Shown here one piece after another: positions 44,874 to 58,626 of a stretch of 64,000 nt of DNA (position 1 is the first letter of the stretch; each line of letters opens with the position of its first letter). The DNA is taken from NCBI GenBank assembly GCA_023078555.1, contig CM041197.1, forward strand, positions 709,501 to 773,500, given 5' to 3'. The notes under the pieces were generated by a model, which was given only the letters and a program-made list of their open reading frames with translations, searched no databases and had not been told where the DNA came from. The DNA is from Ulva prolifera. Taxonomy: Eukaryota > Chlorophyta > Ulvophyceae > Ulvales > Ulvaceae. The position numbers and the translations under genes are program-made.

Positions 44874-46449
44874 GAATGCTTTTATGCTGCTGGCGGTCAT
44901 GGGAGGAAGCCATAGCTTCATGATGTTCGCTTCGACAAGCTTGGTTCTGGGTGCAGAGGCTGCTTTTATGCTGCTGGGAGCTGAGGAGCTACGAAGACAA
45001 CGTGAGGTCATCAGTAAAATTGAGTGCCCCAAACTCATTTGCACATATCCAAACATCAGTCGGGGTATGTACAGGCTGCCTGAAAGGCCTGTCACGAGTG
45101 AAAAGTAGATGCGGCTGAAATGCAGTATGTGCCTAAATGTCGTGCTTGTATTTCGAGGCGACAGGAGGTCCATGTTGTCTCCGTGGTTTCGCCTCAAATA
45201 TCGTAAAGTCAATGCAATGTCAATCAGGCGTTGTCTCGGTTTTCGCACTGCTATCCTCAGATTGTAGAAAGGTCAAGTGGATGTGCGAGGCGTTTCAAGA
45301 GGATCGGTACTGCAATCTGAAACAAGCCTATGCTTCATCACATACCTTCTTGTATGTACTGCTGATTTACGAGACCAAGCCTCGCCTTGACAGTAGCAGC
45401 GGGCAGAGTGCATGTGCCCAACAGCAGCGCAGATCGGCATAACACTGACATGCACAGAATTTGTTTTCTCCTGCACAGCATAAAATGCGATCATGATGGC
45501 ATTGCCGTGAAGAGGATGCCGTAAATCTGAAGCTCCTGCAGAGAGTATGCCAGTGGCTACGTAGGTGTCAGAACTCCGGCCAGGCCACTAGTGGTGAGAT
45601 CAGACATGCCATATGCCGGCCACGTCCCCGACGCCTGGGTATTGTGAATTGTGTTTCTTTGCACGGGATTACAGAGTGCAGCAAGCCATGCAGGTGCTCT
45701 GGAAACAAAATGCTTGCTAATCGTGCTGCAGTCAACCGCAGGTACTGATGGCACCATGACCGTGCTGAGATTCTGATCCATGCTGTCTGTGCACCTGTGC
45801 AGTCCATAGCCATGTTGCGCCGTCCTGACAGGTCCTGAGACACCGGCGGCTTGGCTCATGCAGACTCCAATCAAATCAGTGCACATGTGCATGTGAGGCA
45901 ATCTTGAGAAATCAGCAACAGATTACAATAATGGCTGTCGACTCATGAGTGCAGCCAGAAAACAACACCTTGGCCATTAGCAAAGTGGTCCTGTGGCATT
46001 GACAGATGTGATACGGTGCGACCCAATACTCGTGCAGGCCTGGACTGGGGAGGTGCCACGCCAAAACCATCTGCCATGTAGACTAGCGGGTCGAAGGGAA
46101 TCTGGGTTCTGGTCGGCGTGTGTACCAGAGAAAGGCGAAGTGAACTATGGACTAGAACGCTAGTGTCTTTGCTGATGCACAAAGGGGGTAGTGCTGTCGT
46201 TTCAGTCAATGCACATCAGGCTCCACACAGGTTGCCTTTAAAAACGGTCACCGGCCGTCCTGAACCTCGGGGCACACGAGACAAGCACTGAGAGGATTAA
46301 AAAGATAGCGACATGTGAAGACATGTGAAGACCGCGACTGCAAGGTGAGCCATGATAAGTGGTGACTACTGGACAGGGACCCCCTACTGGTGATCCAGAA
46401 CCAACCACAGCCAGCCCATATAAAGACAATTGCATAGATGCACACCTCA
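44874..46449. other. P3-C2 spacer, no gene supported
   Basis: It contains a repeated ttttatgctgctgg string (44,889 and 44,969) near the inversion and short frames without domains. Confidence 0.4.
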
Positions 46450-49400
46450 GACATCAGCAGAGATTGACAGCGTGGCTGCAACCGTACATCTGCGTTGGTC
46501 AGAAGTGGCAGGGCATTGACACTGTGGAGATATGACTGGCAGACGTCGCAAGCATTTCAGGCTCCACGAGGAGGACGGCTTTCTGAAGACGGGCACACCC
46601 ATTTGATGGCAGACATATGCTGCTACCGACCCTCGCAACCAGAACTTTACAAATTTGTGCAGCTGCAGCTGCTAATTTGCAGCTGCGCGTTGGTACAAAG
46701 AGGACTATTTTGCAGGCAGCCAGCAGAGCAACGCTGGTCACAGCTGGGGCCAAACTCACCTGTAGCGGCCCGTGACAAGTGACCACCCACCATGTTGGAA
46801 AACTTCTAAGCTTGAACAAAAGAAAAAGAGAATGCCTCACAGATCCTCTATCATGGCAAATTGTGTGTGGTCTGTGCATCGACAGCGTACTGCTAGGCCA
46901 GGTGCATGGCGCGGAAGGAAGCACCTTCGCAAAATCGGGGCGCCTTCGCCTGTCTCGATAAACGTTTGAAGGATGCTGTAACCGGCTCGGGGCACAGCCG
47001 TCCAGGCTGACGCATGCACGCGAGCTGTCGCTTGATTACCGTCAAGCATCCACGCGCGGTGTATGCACAGCGGAAACAGAAGATCAGAGATAAAGATGAT
47101 TTTTTTGCAGGATGGAACATTGCCCACTGTTACGACAATCGGCACTGCTTCATCGCACGCAAGCTTTGCTCGCAAGACGTCACTTCTCCGACTCACGACA
47201 TACGCTCATCGGTTGCAGTCGGTTGCAATAAGCAACAAAATAAATCCTTGCTTGTGATTGTCTCTCGGGGTGTAGTGCTGCTCACCGAAGCGTGCGGGTG
47301 TCGGGGTCAACTTCTGATCGCGGTGATAACGCGCCAAGTGCACCCGAAGCCACGGCTCTGCGAGCAAGCGAGCTATGCCTCCATAGTTTTTAGTACAGAG
47401 TAGCTCGCTGATGCCCCGCTGAAGCAACAGCTTAATATACTCATGCAGGACGCGATGATCAGTCTATCTTCGGACGGATGTAGGCCCGTTGCTCCGTCGT
47501 CCCTCGAGAGATCAGTCCTGGTGATCGCAAAACGATGCATCTCCCACATATCGAACTCGAAGTTCACGTAAAACAGATCATTCAACATACTGTTACACAA
47601 CAGGGCGTGCTGAGCTTCGTCAGCCTGGAGCCAGGATTTTCAATGCGGTCAACGGGTTCGGCAATCGGGCTACTGCGGCTGATTTATGCTTTCGTCTCAA
47701 TCCTGGCTCTTGCTTCATGCTCGGGGAATCAGACAATGTGTTCCTCGTGCAGATCTGTTGATCCAAGGCTACCAGGCACAGTGTGCGCAGCCTCCCATGC
47801 TTGTGACCACGGCCCCGGCTTTCCCGCCAAACTATGAGATTCAGACAGTCAATAGTCTCATGCATGTACTACTTGGGGTCACCTAAGTCGCTATGTCACC
47901 CAAGTCTTGCCCACTTGAGACTGCACCGCTGCCTGACAAGTGTGCCTAGTGTGCCGCTTTGCAAGCATGCAGGACGTCACGCCACATCATCACACCAGGC
48001 AACTAGTTGTTGAATAAAGCTGCCAGCGTACTGGCTGGCATTTGGTTTCTTTGTCGAAGCTGTTATCTCGCTGGTCTATCAATCCAGCACTCTGCGGGTG
48101 TGCTCACTGTTGTACACGCATTACACAGACTGGTGAAGTCTCGCCTTGTGCCTCTGCCTGTGACCTCTTGTGGCAGCTGTATGTCTGTGTGAGTCTGATC
48201 CTCCATCTCAGAGCATATGTTCGCGTATGCCGTGCATCTCGGATGCTGCTTGTCGTTGCACACCGAGCCCTGATGGAAGCTGGTACAGATCACGAATGCC
48301 CAACATGGACATCTTCCCCCAAGACCTCTACACATGCCCCCACTTGCATCAAATATCGTATAGACAAGCATGTACCACTTTCTTACAGCCAGGAGGTTAC
48401 ACCACTGGTCCTTTAGGGCTATTGCTCCTGCACAGCACACAATTCACAGGCGCGTCCTGCTCTCTGCTGCCACCGACATGTGGTCTGCCCTCCTGCCCTT
48501 CTCTGCGCATTAATATGTCCCTCGGGGCAGCAGATTCCGTTCGTCCAGGCAAACCTGAATATCAGTGCAGCTGTGACTGTAATGCCATGCAGAGCTGGAA
48601 AATCGGAACGGGGGGGTGTGAGGTGCACAATAGGCAGGGTCTTCAGACCGAGGCACCGTCATCTGGCAATGCCAACCCAACACACTCCACACCAGAATTC
48701 CACCATATACTGCACGTACGGTAAGCCATGCGTCCAGTCATGTGCATCCCGTGGTCTGTGTCTTGTAGCTGGCACGAGGCTCCCCAGGCGCTGAACATGC
48801 CGCGGCTCTGTCAGCAACACGCTCAGTGAGTCGTTCACCCGCCGTGCTTGATGCATCTACTCAGAACTGCAACTGCTTTAAAGCCATCCGCCCGCGTTTT
48901 CAGTCAAAGCAGCTGCCCTGAAGCAAGACACCAGCATTGTGCGACTGTGCCGTGGTTGACCGGCCACCTGGGACTGAACACGAGCGCATCAGCACCCCAC
49001 TACCATGGTGAATAGGCTCATGTATCCATTACCTATACAGCAACATGCCTCTCATCGCAGTGACCTTGGATGGTAGCTGGCACAGCGCTAGCAGAGTACG
49101 CACATGCATATGCATGCTGCACACAATTCTGCATAGCAGCTCTCGGCATCTGTGGGGTAGATATGCAACAAGGTGCTGCACTTGCACACGTGCCGTTCAT
49201 CTGTTCGGAGTCCGCAACGATTTAACACATACCTACAAGGACATCTGTCTGCATCTATGCACTCAGGCCAGTTCGGCTGTGACGCAGCTGCTACTGTACA
49301 GGCTCGTGCATGCATGGGTTGGCCCGCTGCACGTGTACGTGTACGGACTCGCTTCCCAGCACATGTCTTGTAACAGTCATGTCCAGCTGCGGCCTTGGTG

Positions 49401-49470
49401 CATACTCTGCTCCACAGGCATGTCCACTGCAACTTTAGATCTGATCGGTGCTGTATGCACCGTGCCAGCG
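46450..49470 (+). CDS. C2: cysteine-rich gene, exons only partly resolved
   Basis: Conserved segments shared with C3 in the same frame are listed here. Around 46,660-46,780: LLICSCALVQ. Around 46,860-46,960: LLGQVHGAEGSTF and RLRLSR. Around 47,742-47,885, after CTCGTGCAG: IQGYQAQCAQ and LVTTAPAFPP. Around 48,217-48,350: MPCISDAACRCTPSPDGSWY and DIFPQDLYTC. Around 48,714-48,794: CTYGKPCVQSCASRGLC ending RLPRR and a stop. Nucleotide similarity to C3 runs on to about 49,457. Frame conservation argues that at least some exons are coding. Cysteine spacing suggests a disulfide-rich extracellular protein. Intron borders, start and full order are not established, and no family is recognised. Confidence 0.4.
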
Positions 49471-49710
49471 CAGCAGTGCCTCCCCTCCTCTGTGCACCAA
49501 GCACAGAGTCAGTGATGCAGGCACCACTGCCGGGATAATGTCCCGCTATCAGTGATTCCGGCACAGCAGGTCAAAACATCGACGTCTGCCCCGCACAGCT
49601 TAATTGCACTGCGCCCAACACCGGACGCCCAGAAGCACCACAGGACCGCGACCACGCACATCTTGTAACATACACCCACAGACACGCACCCCCCCTGTGA
49701 TGACCTCGAC

Positions 49711-50391
49711 CTTGTGGTCCCATGCGATGACCTCTCGCCGCTCACAGGCCAGCCGGCCTGAGTGGCGAGCCCCCCGCAGCGCCCCCGCCCGTCCCTTGCT
49801 GACCGGGATTCGACTGCGGCGCGCGCGCTTTGTTGGCCGGCCAAAAAAGCGCGCCCCGCCTTTTCCGTATGACCCGGCGCTCGGACACATTCCGTGGGTG
49901 CTGGGCCTTGGGCGTGCTCTGACCTGAGCGGGTGGGCGGATGACGGTGCTGCCGTGTTCCTCCGCCGCTCGGAACTGATCCGCTCTGGTACAGGAGTGCA
50001 GCGGGGGACGGGTTAGGGGTGAGGAAGTTTAGGTTGGGCTCCGGGGGCTGGGGGGGCCCGCGGCCGGCGGCTTGCGCTTTGGGCCGGGCTGCCACCTTGG
50101 GCTGCAGCGGCAGTGCGGGCGGAGCGGTCGTATTGCATGCTGGCGCGGGGTTAACGTTGCGTGTAGTTGGGGGTGGACCGGCTGTGGGTGTGTGGGTGTG
50201 GTGTGGGGTGTGTGGGTGAGTGTGGGGGTAGGTGCGTTTGGGTGTGTAACGGTGTGGGTGCTTGTTCAGACTTGCATTCGGGCGGATTCGCGGTGGATGT
50301 TGCTCTCCTGTCGCGAGTGCTTTGCGTTGTTCGTGTGCTTCCTCTTTGTCATGGCGGCGCTACCGGCCCCTCCAGCACTGTCCTTGTAACA
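49711..50391 (+). mobile_element. 5'-truncated Fam II retrotransposon upstream of P4
   Basis: The first 50 bases encode VPCDDLSPLTGQPA then a stop, matching the VPSDDLSPLTGHPA end of the 25 kb copy. A G/T-rich 3' UTR follows, ending GCACTGTCCTTGTAACA. Its second half matches 28,326-28,640 upstream of P2. Confidence 0.7.
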
Positions 50392-50460
50392 ACATCAGTG
50401 CAAAACTTGATGACTGGTTCGGTCGCAGCTGCGCAGGGGCCTCGGGCTTCACCGCAGATT

Positions 50461-50486
50461 TGTCTCCGGGTACATATGTCTCCAGT
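50461..50486 (+). promoter_or_regulatory. P4 upstream TGTCTCC repeats, distal part
   Basis: TGTCTCC at 50,461 and 50,477 corresponds to the first repeats upstream of P2 (GCAGATTTGTCTCCGGGTA is shared). They are now separated from P4 by the 4.5 kb Fam I insertion. Confidence 0.5.
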
Positions 50487-50598
50487 TATTATTTACAAAA
50501 GAGTGAACGGGAGAAAACAAACACTGAAACCGAATCTCATCCGAATCAAATGCAACATACACTCACACACACACGAACACTACAACCGCACTCACAAC

Positions 50599-53500
50599 TC
50601 AGTCCGGCAGGATCGCGTCCTCCAGGCCCGCATCATATCGCAACCCTTGCTCCCGAGAGATGACAAGCCCAGACTTCCGATACATATCCGCATTGCCGCG
50701 CTGCAATGACACCGACAACACCCGCAGCGCCCACTGGACAAACGCGCCTTTGGAGATGCGCCCACTGGCAGCGGCCACATCCCCCAACTGACCGACGAAC
50801 CTCACGGCAGCCTTGCCCATGAAGCCACACGATTCGACCGCAAACGGAACAAACCGGAACGCGGCATGGTCAGGCACGTCCCGCCGGAAGCGGTCCCGCT
50901 TCCTGTCCTCCGCCCGCTCCGCCGTCGCACCCGTCCCCCGCGCCGCAGCGGCCACGTATGAGGCCGCCGGCGCATGCGTGACCACGACGTCCACGGCCGC
51001 CATCTCCAGGCGCGGCATGACCACGACGACGTCCCCGCGGCGATTCAGCTCAACACCCGCGCCCCTCGCGAGGGCACGGTAGAGCGGCTCCAGGGCAGAC
51101 TGCAGTCCGGCGTAAGAGGCGACCAGGCGCAAGGCACGAGCCAGGTTATCATGGCGCATCTGGGTCTCCTTTGCCACCTTCTTGCAGACCATGGCGTGGT
51201 CTGGTTCGGCGGCAACACCTGCACTGCATTTGCACGGAGGGGGGGGGACGTCCGTCGGGACGCGGAATCGCAGGCGGTGCCACACCGCCAGGACAAACAT
51301 GTCGTCGCCCATGGTGAGAACGCCGCCCGGCAGAGCGGAGAGGAAGGCGCCTGCAGGCCCCCCCGAAGCGCTCCTGAGCCACGCCGCTTCCCGCCTGCCG
51401 GCCGGCGTGTCGAGGTCGATGCCCTGTAGCACGAGTGAGGCCGCATGGTCCGCGACCGCGCGCCCCACCTCGCGCTGGGCCGCTAGCAGCTTGCCCGAGA
51501 CGAACGCGTCCGGCAGGTCACGGGCATCCGCCTCCCACCCCAGCAGCTCATGCAGCTCGTCGAACAAGCCTTGCCAGCGCTGCAACAGACTGCCCCGGCT
51601 GTGGCCGCGGAGGGGGCGGAGCAGGTCCGGGCAGCCGGCGAGGTTGCGCTCAGCCGTGCCGGCCCCCGACAGGAAAGCCGCGTCAGCGACGCTGTCCACC
51701 AGCATCGTCAGTCCGAGCCCGCCATGCCTGACAGGGGACATCAGCCGGTAAGCAAGCCGCCGCGTCTCAGCGTCAGTGGCCGAGTTGTCAGACGCGGCAG
51801 CAGCATCCGCAACCTCAGGCGGCAGGCACAGGATTGCGGCGGCACCGCGCCACACAGCGGCCTCCGCCCTGCGCATGTGCGGCTCGAGCACGGCATACGG
51901 CACCGTCCGCATCAGGTGCGTCATGCGCACACTCAGGGACACACGCAGCAGGAGGAACTGCGCCTGCACTGAGAGCGGGATGCGCACGAGGGTCTCGACG
52001 AGGCCCTCGACCTCGCGCGCCCGCGCGTCCAGCACCTCGGCGACGTACTCCGGGGTGCCCAGCGGCGTGCCGACAGCCTTGAAGCCCGCGTGCAGATCCC
52101 GAATGCCGAGCTCTGCGGCCACGGCGGCCGCCGCCTCGGCGTCGGCGCTGTGGACGCCGCATTTTGCCGGGTTCACCTCAAGCCCAATGCTGCGCACGCC
52201 GTCAGCTTCCACGCACAGCCGCCGGAACACGGCAGCTCCAGCCGCGAGGTCGCCCGCAATGCTGATGTCGTCCAGGTACGCCACCACAGGTGCGCCGGCG
52301 CCTGACGCGTCGACGCGCTCCAAGACAGGCTGCAGGGTCAACGCAAACAGGAGGGGGCCCAGGGGGTCACCTTGGCGGACGCCACGTTGGCAGAGGACCG
52401 GCTCGACGTCCTCCGGAGCGCCCGCGATGTGCAGCGGGGTCCCGGCGCCGTACGCCCACTGCGTGAAGGGCAGCAGCGCCGGGGCACGCTCCTTCACGGC
52501 AGCGAACATGGCCGCGCGGTCGATGCAGTTGAAGGCGTTCTTCATGTCGACCGAGAACACCGAAGCGCCCTCGGCCAGAGCAGAAGACAGGCCGTGCACG
52601 ACTGTCTCGGTCCCGCCCCGTGTGCCAACGCCGACCTGCAGCGGCGCCAGGCTCTCGCCGATGTCGCGGCCGTACTCGCGCAGGGCGCACACTGCCGCGA
52701 ACCGGTACCAGGTCTCCCCCACCGCGATCGGCCGCGTGCCACCGTCCGGCTTCTCCAGGCCGATGAGGAGCCCGTCCAGCAGGAACGTCTCCCGTGGCAG
52801 CATGCCGGACAGCATGTGGTTGACGACCGCCAGCAGCGCGTCGGTGGCTGCGTCCGAGGATTGGCATGCTGCGCAGATCATCTCGAACGTCCAGCCGGAC
52901 GGGCCGGCCGACGACCCCCGATGGTGTGCGCTCACGGCGGCCACCGCCGCCACCAGCGCCTCCCGTGTCAGGCACAGAGCGGGGACATCCGGGTTCGGCT
53001 CCAGAGGGACCGGCGGACCTGCTGGCGGGAACAATGCGCGCAGACCGGCTTGGACCTCCGGGGACCGTGCATCTGCGGGCTTGCCATCCTGCAATCCGCG
53101 GCCAGCTTTGTGAATGGAGCACTTGATGCGAAAGCATCTGTCGATGTGTTGCGCCCGCAGCTGATCTGCAGACATGGGAGCTTTGCGCCTCCCGGGCCAG
53201 CGGCCGGGCGGCGTTTCCTCCCACATCTCCACGGGCAGCCCGAGGGCGTAGTCGCGGCACCGCCCTGCCGCCGCTTTCCCAGAGCGCCGCCCCCTGCTGT
53301 ACGCTAGCAGGCGCATGGGCAGGCGCATGAGCTCCTCGAAAGCGGCAACAACCTCCTCTCGCGCGCTGTCGCCGCGCGCATGCGTGCACGCGTCGGCCAC
53401 CAGCTCCCACACCCTGGTGCACGACTCGGCCCACCCCAGCCGGGCGGCTGGGGGGACATGCTGCGGCAGGCGCAGCCGTGGGGCCGCGTTGGCCCGCTGC

Positions 53501-53892
53501 ACTGGCGGGGCAGATGCAGCCGCACGGAGCCCGGCCTGTCTGCGGGGGCCCGCCCGCTGCGACTGGCTACCTGCTCCCCGTCCCTTGCCTTTCTTCTTAC
53601 CTCCCCGCCGGGCACGTTGCTGCTTGGCGTTGCCGCCCGTGCCCCCACTGGCCTGCGCAGGGGGGGGTGCGCCGGCGGCTGCTGCGGCTTGGCGATGCGG
53701 CCGGCGGGTAGCAGACTGCTTGGCTGCTGCGCCTGCGAGGCCAGGAGGCGGGGGAAGGGGCGGGGAAGGGGTGTCGGCGGAGGCGGGCGGGGGTTGTTGT
53801 GAAGGTGCCTCGTAGCGCACAAGGCAGGTGCACATGCGAATGCACGCACGGGGTGACACGTGGCAGTCGCCAGCCCGCGAATGAGAAGACAC
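50599..53892 (-). CDS. Fam I ORF2: reverse transcriptase with zinc knuckle and restriction-like endonuclease
   Basis: The frame gives 1,097 residues. Residues 1-150 are low-complexity Pro/Ala and basic (RRGGKKKGKGRG), likely nucleic-acid binding. The RT domain spans about 300-650: GPSGW (330), FSVDMKNAFN (446-455, catalytic Asp 449), RQGDPLGP (506-513) and YLDD (539-542, catalytic pair). A C-x-C-x9-H-x3-C knuckle is at 887-903 with RHD at 913. The following segment has Gly-Asp (954), VDVVV (Asp 968), Lys 998 in EDRKRDRF, and FVPFAVE (1014-1020), the order expected of a PD-(D/E)xK endonuclease. It would nick the target and copy the element RNA there. No stop or frameshift is seen within it. 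The first codon here is GTG, not ATG; the true N-terminus is unclear because of the upstream repeat and possible splicing from ORF1. Confidence 0.88.
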   Translation of the reverse strand: MSSHSRAGDCHVSPRACIRMCTCLVRYEAPSQQPPPASADTPSPPLPPPPGLAGAAAKQSATRRPHRQAAAAAGAPPPAQASGGTGGNAKQQRARRGGKKKGKGRGAGSQSQRAGPRRQAGLRAAASAPPVQRANAAPRLRLPQHVPPAARLGWAESCTRVWELVADACTHARGDSAREEVVAAFEELMRLPMRLLAYSRGRRSGKAAAGRCRDYALGLPVEMWEETPPGRWPGRRKAPMSADQLRAQHIDRCFRIKCSIHKAGRGLQDGKPADARSPEVQAGLRALFPPAGPPVPLEPNPDVPALCLTREALVAAVAAVSAHHRGSSAGPSGWTFEMICAACQSSDAATDALLAVVNHMLSGMLPRETFLLDGLLIGLEKPDGGTRPIAVGETWYRFAAVCALREYGRDIGESLAPLQVGVGTRGGTETVVHGLSSALAEGASVFSVDMKNAFNCIDRAAMFAAVKERAPALLPFTQWAYGAGTPLHIAGAPEDVEPVLCQRGVRQGDPLGPLLFALTLQPVLERVDASGAGAPVVAYLDDISIAGDLAAGAAVFRRLCVEADGVRSIGLEVNPAKCGVHSADAEAAAAVAAELGIRDLHAGFKAVGTPLGTPEYVAEVLDARAREVEGLVETLVRIPLSVQAQFLLLRVSLSVRMTHLMRTVPYAVLEPHMRRAEAAVWRGAAAILCLPPEVADAAAASDNSATDAETRRLAYRLMSPVRHGGLGLTMLVDSVADAAFLSGAGTAERNLAGCPDLLRPLRGHSRGSLLQRWQGLFDELHELLGWEADARDLPDAFVSGKLLAAQREVGRAVADHAASLVLQGIDLDTPAGRREAAWLRSASGGPAGAFLSALPGGVLTMGDDMFVLAVWHRLRFRVPTDVPPPPCKCSAGVAAEPDHAMVCKKVAKETQMRHDNLARALRLVASYAGLQSALEPLYRALARGAGVELNRRGDVVVVMPRLEMAAVDVVVTHAPAASYVAAAARGTGATAERAEDRKRDRFRRDVPDHAAFRFVPFAVESCGFMGKAAVRFVGQLGDVAAASGRISKGAFVQWALRVLSVSLQRGNADMYRKSGLVISREQGLRYDAGLEDAILPD

Positions 53893-54074
53893 ATTCCAGC
53901 TCTCTGTATAGGTCGAACAAGGTCATGGTTCAAGTATCTGACTCAGATACTGACCATGCAGGTGTGATCCCAGATCTCAGGCGTCATGTGCTAAGTACTC
54001 CGCACACATACTTAACATTTCGCCCAATTAAACTTACGGTATGACGCTTCCACTCGCGCTTACATTCGAACAGG
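53796..54074 (-). repeat. 279-bp direct repeat, copy 1 (5' region of Fam I)
   Basis: This is essentially identical to 54,266-54,544 (offset 470). It contains the beginning of the ORF2 frame. Both copies include the GTAAGT donor and the CTATACAG acceptor-like string. Confidence 0.9.
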
Positions 54075-54265
54075 TATCGGTGAGTAACCACGATCACATG
54101 GGCCCATCATAACGTAAGCACCACATGACGCCTGTGATCGCTCTAACATGACCTCTCGTGTGCACAACTTCCCACAGGACATTCCAAACACTCGACGCGC
54201 TCCGAGAGAACTTCCACATGTGCCTCATGAGCTCGCACACGCTCGCTCCCGTGAAGGGGGGAGGT

Positions 54266-54544
54266 GTTGTGAAGGTGCCTCGTAGCGCACAAGGCAGGTG
54301 CACATGCGAATGCACGCACGGGGTGACACGTGGCAGTCGCCAGCCCGCGAATGAGAAGACACATTCCAGCTCTCTGTATAGGTCGAACAAGGTCATGGTT
54401 CAAGTATCTGACTCAGATACTGACCATGCAGGTGTGATCCCAGATCTCAGGCGTCATGTGCTAAGTACTCCGCACACATACTTAACATTTCGCCCAATTA
54501 AACTTACGGTATGACGCTTCCACTCGCGCTTACATTCGAACAGG
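54266..54544 (-). repeat. 279-bp direct repeat, copy 2 (5' region of Fam I)
   Basis: This copy is separated from copy 1 by about 190 unrelated bases. It overlaps the end of the ORF1 frame. Confidence 0.9.
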
Positions 54545-54945
54545 GGTGGATGGTGGCACTGTGCACTGCCGTGAGCCCTGTCGTGCTGGTCGTTGCTGGT
54601 GGCTGGCGGCTGCTGAGGGGCAGCCGTGGCGAGCTGAGTCTCACCAGGCACCACATTCAGCGCCGATTTTACCTGTTTGCTTGTATCTGCAGAGAGATGA
54701 GCCTCGGTAGCTGTCCCGCTGGCAGGTGCTGCGCGCCGGCGCTTGGGCTGTGGAGACCCGCGCGGTGACTCGCGCTGCACGACTGCGAGCTGTCCATTGT
54801 TGCAGTTAACAACTTCATTAGTATCTAGGATGCTACGTTGGTCTGTAATCAATAGGCTAGGTCGCACGGGCGACTGCGAAGCGTGCTGGCGGTTCAGGTC
54901 GCTCAGCTTTGCCTTTGACGGCTCCTTCCGCTTCGGCTTGCCCAT
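54454..54945 (-). CDS. Fam I ORF1: small basic protein or N-terminus of the element protein
   Basis: The 163-codon frame starts MGKPKRKEPSKAKLSDLN eight bases inside the element. It carries a nuclear-localisation-like SPQPKRRRAAP, and ends with FECKREWKRHT and YVCGVLST. The sequence after RHT is ACC|GTAAGT, a near-perfect splice donor, and CCTATACAG downstream could be an acceptor, so this may be the first exon of the ORF2 protein rather than a separate ORF; the simplest splice does not give the ORF2 frame. No domain is recognised. Confidence 0.5.
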   Translation of the reverse strand: MGKPKRKEPSKAKLSDLNRQHASQSPVRPSLLITDQRSILDTNEVVNCNNGQLAVVQRESPRGSPQPKRRRAAPASGTATEAHLSADTSKQVKSALNVVPGETQLATAAPQQPPATSNDQHDRAHGSAQCHHPPLFECKREWKRHTVSLIGRNVKYVCGVLST

Positions 54946-54952
54946 GGGACCC

Positions 54953-55031
54953 TATGTCTCCAGTCGTTATGTCTCCGGTCGAGTTTACAAATGTCTCCGG
55001 TCGAGCACGCGGTGAGCGGCAACGGGAGACA
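54953..55031 (+). promoter_or_regulatory. P4 upstream TGTCTCC repeats facing GGAGACA, proximal part
   Basis: TGTCTCC at 54,955, 54,970 and 54,992 faces GGAGACA at 55,025, 229 bases before the P4 ATG. The first copy is part of the Fam I target duplication. The downstream match to P2 continues (GAGCTGTCCGTGTTGGCGAT). Confidence 0.5.
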
Positions 55032-55259
55032 AATTTGTCGCTGTCTGCCAGCCTGGTCGTGAAGCTCGTTGACGGAGTGAGCATCAAGTTCTTTGATTGG
55101 ACCATATTGGCGTCGAGCTGTCCGTGTTGGCGATTGCTATGATCTTAAGCCATACATTGCCTCACCTTCAAAGCACGTTACAATTGTACAATTAATTGCT
55201 GAGACGTTAACCCTTCACACCTTTGTGCACTTCGCAGTGCACTTGTTCGAGATCCTGCA

Positions 55260-58626
<3,367 letters not shown>

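Larger units (their letters stand above)
50487..54952 (-). mobile_element. Near full-length Fam I non-LTR retrotransposon
   Basis: The element is 4,466 bp on the minus strand and flanked by TATGTCTCCAGT at 50,475-50,486 and 54,953-54,964, a 12-bp target duplication. Its 5' end (GGGTCCCATGG) starts only eight bases before the ATG of a 163-codon frame (ORF1). ORF2 encodes 1,097 residues. The 3' UTR is only about 100 bases and ends CACTCTTTTGTAA plus a short A/T tail, without poly(A). There are no LTRs. RT plus C-terminal zinc knuckle plus restriction-like endonuclease is the layout of the early-branching R2/CRE/NeSL-type groups; I infer that class and cannot place the clade. A 279-bp direct repeat lies near the 5' end. 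Confidence 0.88.

Noticed and set aside
51776..53307. Plus-strand frames of 445 and 311 codons
   Set aside because: They are antisense to the Fam I reverse transcriptase, whose catalytic motifs are intact on the minus strand. High GC keeps all frames open.
54059..54074. ACATTCGAACAGG as a tRNA B box
   Set aside because: It is part of the 279-bp Fam I repeat and coding for ORF1 on the other strand (FEC), with no cloverleaf.
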